The notes below the pieces were generated by a model. It ran no database searches. It was given only the letters and a program-made list of their open reading frames with translations, and was not told the origin of the DNA. The position numbers were made by a program, and so were the translations under genes. From Berkiella sp964496435 (GTDB lineage Bacteria; Pseudomonadota; Gammaproteobacteria; Berkiellales; Berkiellaceae): a stretch of 64,000 bases of DNA. The stretch spans positions 17,049 to 81,048 of the forward strand of contig CAZBZP010000018.1 of assembly GCA_964496435.1 (NCBI GenBank), given 5' to 3'. Below, one piece after another: positions 61,562 to 64,000 of the stretch. Every line of letters starts with the position of its first letter. Position 1 is the stretch's first letter.

Positions 61562-63373
61562 TTAAATTAGTTGATGAAATAAAGCATTAGCAGCGGGCTC
61601 TAACAAAGCGGCATTGCTGCTAGAGCAATTTAAACAGAAAAAGCTTCCATTTTTATCAGTAGCAAGTGTCGTGCCATTTGCAAGCACCATTGTTTCAACC
61701 AGAGATCCGACATTCTTTGTAAATCCGTTTAAGGGAGAAAAATCAATATGATTTGTATTAGCATGGATAATATCTGAACCTTTTAGTTCTATCTGCACTG
61801 CCGAATTATAATAACTGACAGTTGAAGTTGCTGGTGCAAGTATTTTATTCATAAAGCTATCTGTTGTTATTGATTTGAGATAATGATTCATGACTTCTTG
61901 CCTTGCTTGGTTAAGCACGCTATTCCAATAGGGATTATACCAATTACTATGGCTTGGTGTATTGAAGGCCTCAGGATTATTATAAATTGTATCTATTGTT
62001 GAGGCATGATTATAATGCCCGATGTCATCTAATAAAGGCATTGTTAAAGGCTTACCAGTATTTTTATCATAAATAAAAGGAAAGCTAATGCCGCGAACTT
62101 CGCCATGAGGTTGGTAGTAATGGTATTCACCATCATTATAAATCGCAAGATAGGTTCCATTACTCAAATATGAAATTTTAGGATTCCAAAAAGCTGTTCC
62201 GCCGTAAATGGGGTTTCGCAAATAATTGCTGGAGTTCCAAAGTTCATTAAAATCATGTGCAATCACTTCATAAGAGGGATTATTCGCCAAAAATACGGCT
62301 AAGGGATCTAAATTGATTTTAACAATCTCATGCTCGCCACTAAATATTGATGCAAAAATATTATCATCCTCAGGGGTAATGGGGTTGGCAACAACTTCAG
62401 TTGTTTGCTCATCATTAAGAAAGGCTTGCACCCGGTCTTTAATTTTTTTATCGTGGTCATCAGCTTGTTGGCCCCAATAGGCACCATTAACTTCGCCAAT
62501 GGCATTTGATGCGGTGTGGGGATTGGCCATCCATATCGTATGCTCAGCTGTTTTTTGAACATCTGATTGTAAACTTTCTAATTTACCGCTCGTGATTCCA
62601 ACTTCAATTGCCTTAAGTAAAATTTCAGCATAATGCAGTCTTTGGTCAATATCAGCGGGATTGTCAATGTAATCAAAAAAGTTATAGGATTTATCCAAAA
62701 TTTTGATTTCATCTAAGTTGAATTTATTCCCAATGCTGCCCAAATAAGGATCTAGCATAATTGAAACCAATTCATCTTTATACATTGGTTGTACGATGTT
62801 TTGTTCTGTATCCGCGATAGCCATTGCTATAGTATGAGCAAGGCCTAAGTTACTTTTATCTGAAAATAGCTCTGCAATAACTTTTGCGTTGTTCAATGGC
62901 AAGTCATGCGATTTTGCAATAATATCTTGCTTTTCTTGAAGTTGAGAAAATGCTCTCATTGCATTTTGAATATCCTCGGTCTTAAACGCAGAGATTGTTA
63001 TGCTTTTAGCTAAAAGTTCAACACCAACCAGCCCAATAGAATTATATGTTAAATAAAGTGGTACTATATCCTTAAATATATTTTGATTGCCCTCACTGAA
63101 ATTGTTTAAGCTGACCTGGGCTGAGGTAGACTGGCCAGCAGTGTGAATTGCACCTTGCGTTGCAGCTTGAATATTTTGACCTACTTTCCCTGAGACTATC
63201 GCGCCTAAAGATAACCAAATAAACGAAGGATCACGAAGGGCTAACTCGGCATAAATATTTGTTATATAAGCATTAATAGTTTGTGGGTTATTGCCTAGAG
63301 CGTTTATCTGCTCTTCTGTATGTTTCTTATGATTCAGATATATTTGTTCAGCTTCGAATAGTTCCATTTCCAA
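61562..63373 (-). CDS. 603-aa protein of unknown function (possible DUF2515-like)
   Basis: No signal peptide or membrane helix is evident. The N-terminal ~90 residues, with INAYITNIYAELALRDPSFI and LSLGAIVSGKVGQNI, remind me of DUF2515-type proteins found with secretion-linked toxins, but this is a weak match made from memory. A helical middle part is followed by a C-terminal region rich in Asn, Tyr and Trp (YGGTAFWNPKISYLSNGTY). Two nearby cysteines sit in FFCLNCSSSN near the end. Base composition is more AT-rich than the core genes. The upstream gene at 63411 is on the same strand 37 nt away, suggesting a pair. Confidence 0.55.
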   Translation of the reverse strand: MEMELFEAEQIYLNHKKHTEEQINALGNNPQTINAYITNIYAELALRDPSFIWLSLGAIVSGKVGQNIQAATQGAIHTAGQSTSAQVSLNNFSEGNQNIFKDIVPLYLTYNSIGLVGVELLAKSITISAFKTEDIQNAMRAFSQLQEKQDIIAKSHDLPLNNAKVIAELFSDKSNLGLAHTIAMAIADTEQNIVQPMYKDELVSIMLDPYLGSIGNKFNLDEIKILDKSYNFFDYIDNPADIDQRLHYAEILLKAIEVGITSGKLESLQSDVQKTAEHTIWMANPHTASNAIGEVNGAYWGQQADDHDKKIKDRVQAFLNDEQTTEVVANPITPEDDNIFASIFSGEHEIVKINLDPLAVFLANNPSYEVIAHDFNELWNSSNYLRNPIYGGTAFWNPKISYLSNGTYLAIYNDGEYHYYQPHGEVRGISFPFIYDKNTGKPLTMPLLDDIGHYNHASTIDTIYNNPEAFNTPSHSNWYNPYWNSVLNQARQEVMNHYLKSITTDSFMNKILAPATSTVSYYNSAVQIELKGSDIIHANTNHIDFSPLNGFTKNVGSLVETMVLANGTTLATDKNGSFFCLNCSSSNAALLEPAANALFHQLI

Positions 63374-63410
63374 TCATCCATTTATTGTGGTGCTATAATA
63401 ACTTATATAT

Positions 63411-64000
63411 TTAATGCCGATACTTTGATTTTTTATATATTTTGATAAAGGCAGTATACCCATCCGGCGTTTCTTTGATGCTTTTCCTTTGTTTCTTTGG
63501 GACATAGTAGATGTATCCAGATGGATCTCTTAGCCTTGCATCCATTTCAACCTTGTATTTCTCATTTTCCCAAGAGCAATATACGTTTAATAAATTTTCA
63601 CCGGGTGACTCGAGTTTAAATAGATGTCCACGTTTGGATTTATCATATTGTATGCACTCAACATGCTGCCAGCCCGCATTTTCAAATGTTTTATCCCATT
63701 TTTTAAGATAAGCTTTCATTTCCTCTGCTGTAACCCAATGAATGACTGAAGCAAAAGGCATAAATTTTATCGATTTCCATTCATGATCCTTGTTATCAAA
63801 CATAACACTAAATTCATAAATATCATCTGATGAAAAGCCATGCTTCTCGTCTATAAATTTAAAGCGCTTAGGTGTTCGGTCAACCATCGAAGACGATCTC
63901 AATACTTCAATATGTGTATCATCGAAGTTTTTAGATACGGAAAAACGAATATTTTGGCTAGAATCGCCAAGCACATCAATTCCTGAGCTATTGCTATGAA
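63411..64000 (-). CDS. Partner gene of unknown function, probably cut by window edge
   Basis: The frame is open from the window end to the stop at 63411. A GTG at 63974 with AGGA upstream would give 187 residues, but the frame continues upstream (SNSSGID) and the sequence there has no signal peptide, so the true start may lie outside. The protein is rich in Lys, Trp and Tyr (KKWDKTFENAGWQHVECIQY, LRDPSGYIYYVPKKQRKS) and looks like a small globular alpha/beta protein. No family recognised. By position it could be a lipoprotein, immunity or chaperone-like partner of the 603-aa protein, which is speculation. Confidence 0.55.
   Translation of the reverse strand, partial: HSNSSGIDVLGDSSQNIRFSVSKNFDDTHIEVLRSSSMVDRTPKRFKFIDEKHGFSSDDIYEFSVMFDNKDHEWKSIKFMPFASVIHWVTAEEMKAYLKKWDKTFENAGWQHVECIQYDKSKRGHLFKLESPGENLLNVYCSWENEKYKVEMDARLRDPSGYIYYVPKKQRKSIKETPDGYTAFIKIYKKSKYRH

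Noticed and set aside
1..64000. tRNA genes, rRNA genes, CRISPR arrays, insertion sequences, prophage
   Set aside because: Looked for cloverleaf ends, regularly spaced repeats, transposase or integrase motifs, and found none. A covariance-model scan would be decisive for tRNAs.

Overview
The window is the replication-origin region of a gammaproteobacterial chromosome. The gene order glyQ-glyS-gmhB-plsC | gyrB-recF-dnaN-dnaA | oriC | rpmH-rnpA-yidD-yidC-mnmE-mnmG-rsmG-parA-parB-atpIBEFHAGDC-glmU-glmS is the one I know from Pseudomonas-type origins. The AT-leaning composition, the long low-complexity effector-like proteins and the Dam/SRAP/HU-like set suggest a host-associated relative of the Legionellales (Legionella/Coxiella/Berkiella-like). 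That placement is inference; no rRNA or other marker here settles it.

Layout. 1-4125 (+): translation (glyQS), heptose and lysophospholipid enzymes (gmhB, plsC). 4253-11104 (-): gyrB, a repeat-rich 780-nt gap, recF, dnaN, dnaA. 11105-12267: oriC with eight same-direction DnaA boxes. 12268-20535 (+): ribosomal protein L34, RNase P protein, membrane insertion (yidD, yidC), tRNA/rRNA modification (mnmE, mnmG, rsmG) and chromosome partition (parA, parB). Three perfect 16-bp parS palindromes lie on the other side of oriC, two of them inside recF. 20562-21449: an uncharacterised HAD-like protein. 21488-28527: the complete nine-gene ATP synthase operon with its own promoter and terminator. 28578-33033: glmU, glmS, an SRAP abasic-site protein and a Lys-rich HU-like protein. 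33091-38012: hmgA, an MFS transporter and uvrD.

38013-49801 is the most unusual part. A 1,285-aa multidomain protein (macro-domain-like core, three copies of a ~75-aa module, a recent 36-aa tandem repeat) precedes recD2 and polA. Between polA and engB, which are close neighbours in Pseudomonas, lie a second effector-like gene, a short C-rich stem-loop region ending in a strong terminator (candidate small RNA, in the position where Spot 42 and ErsA are encoded in other gammaproteobacteria) and a small exported Cys-rich protein. The conserved engB / cytochrome c4 / dsbA block follows, then dam, a glutathionyl-hydroquinone reductase, a YgjP-type metalloprotein, cytochrome c5, rep, a membrane-fused spermidine-synthase-like protein and comM. 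From about 61160 to the end the DNA looks accessory: a broken small ORF, a 603-aa protein of unknown function (possibly DUF2515-like) and a partner gene that may run off the window.

A 73-bp near-palindromic element occurs twice, inverted, at 4148-4220 and 55396-55468. Both copies sit between convergent genes. I saw no tRNA, rRNA, CRISPR array or intact insertion sequence.
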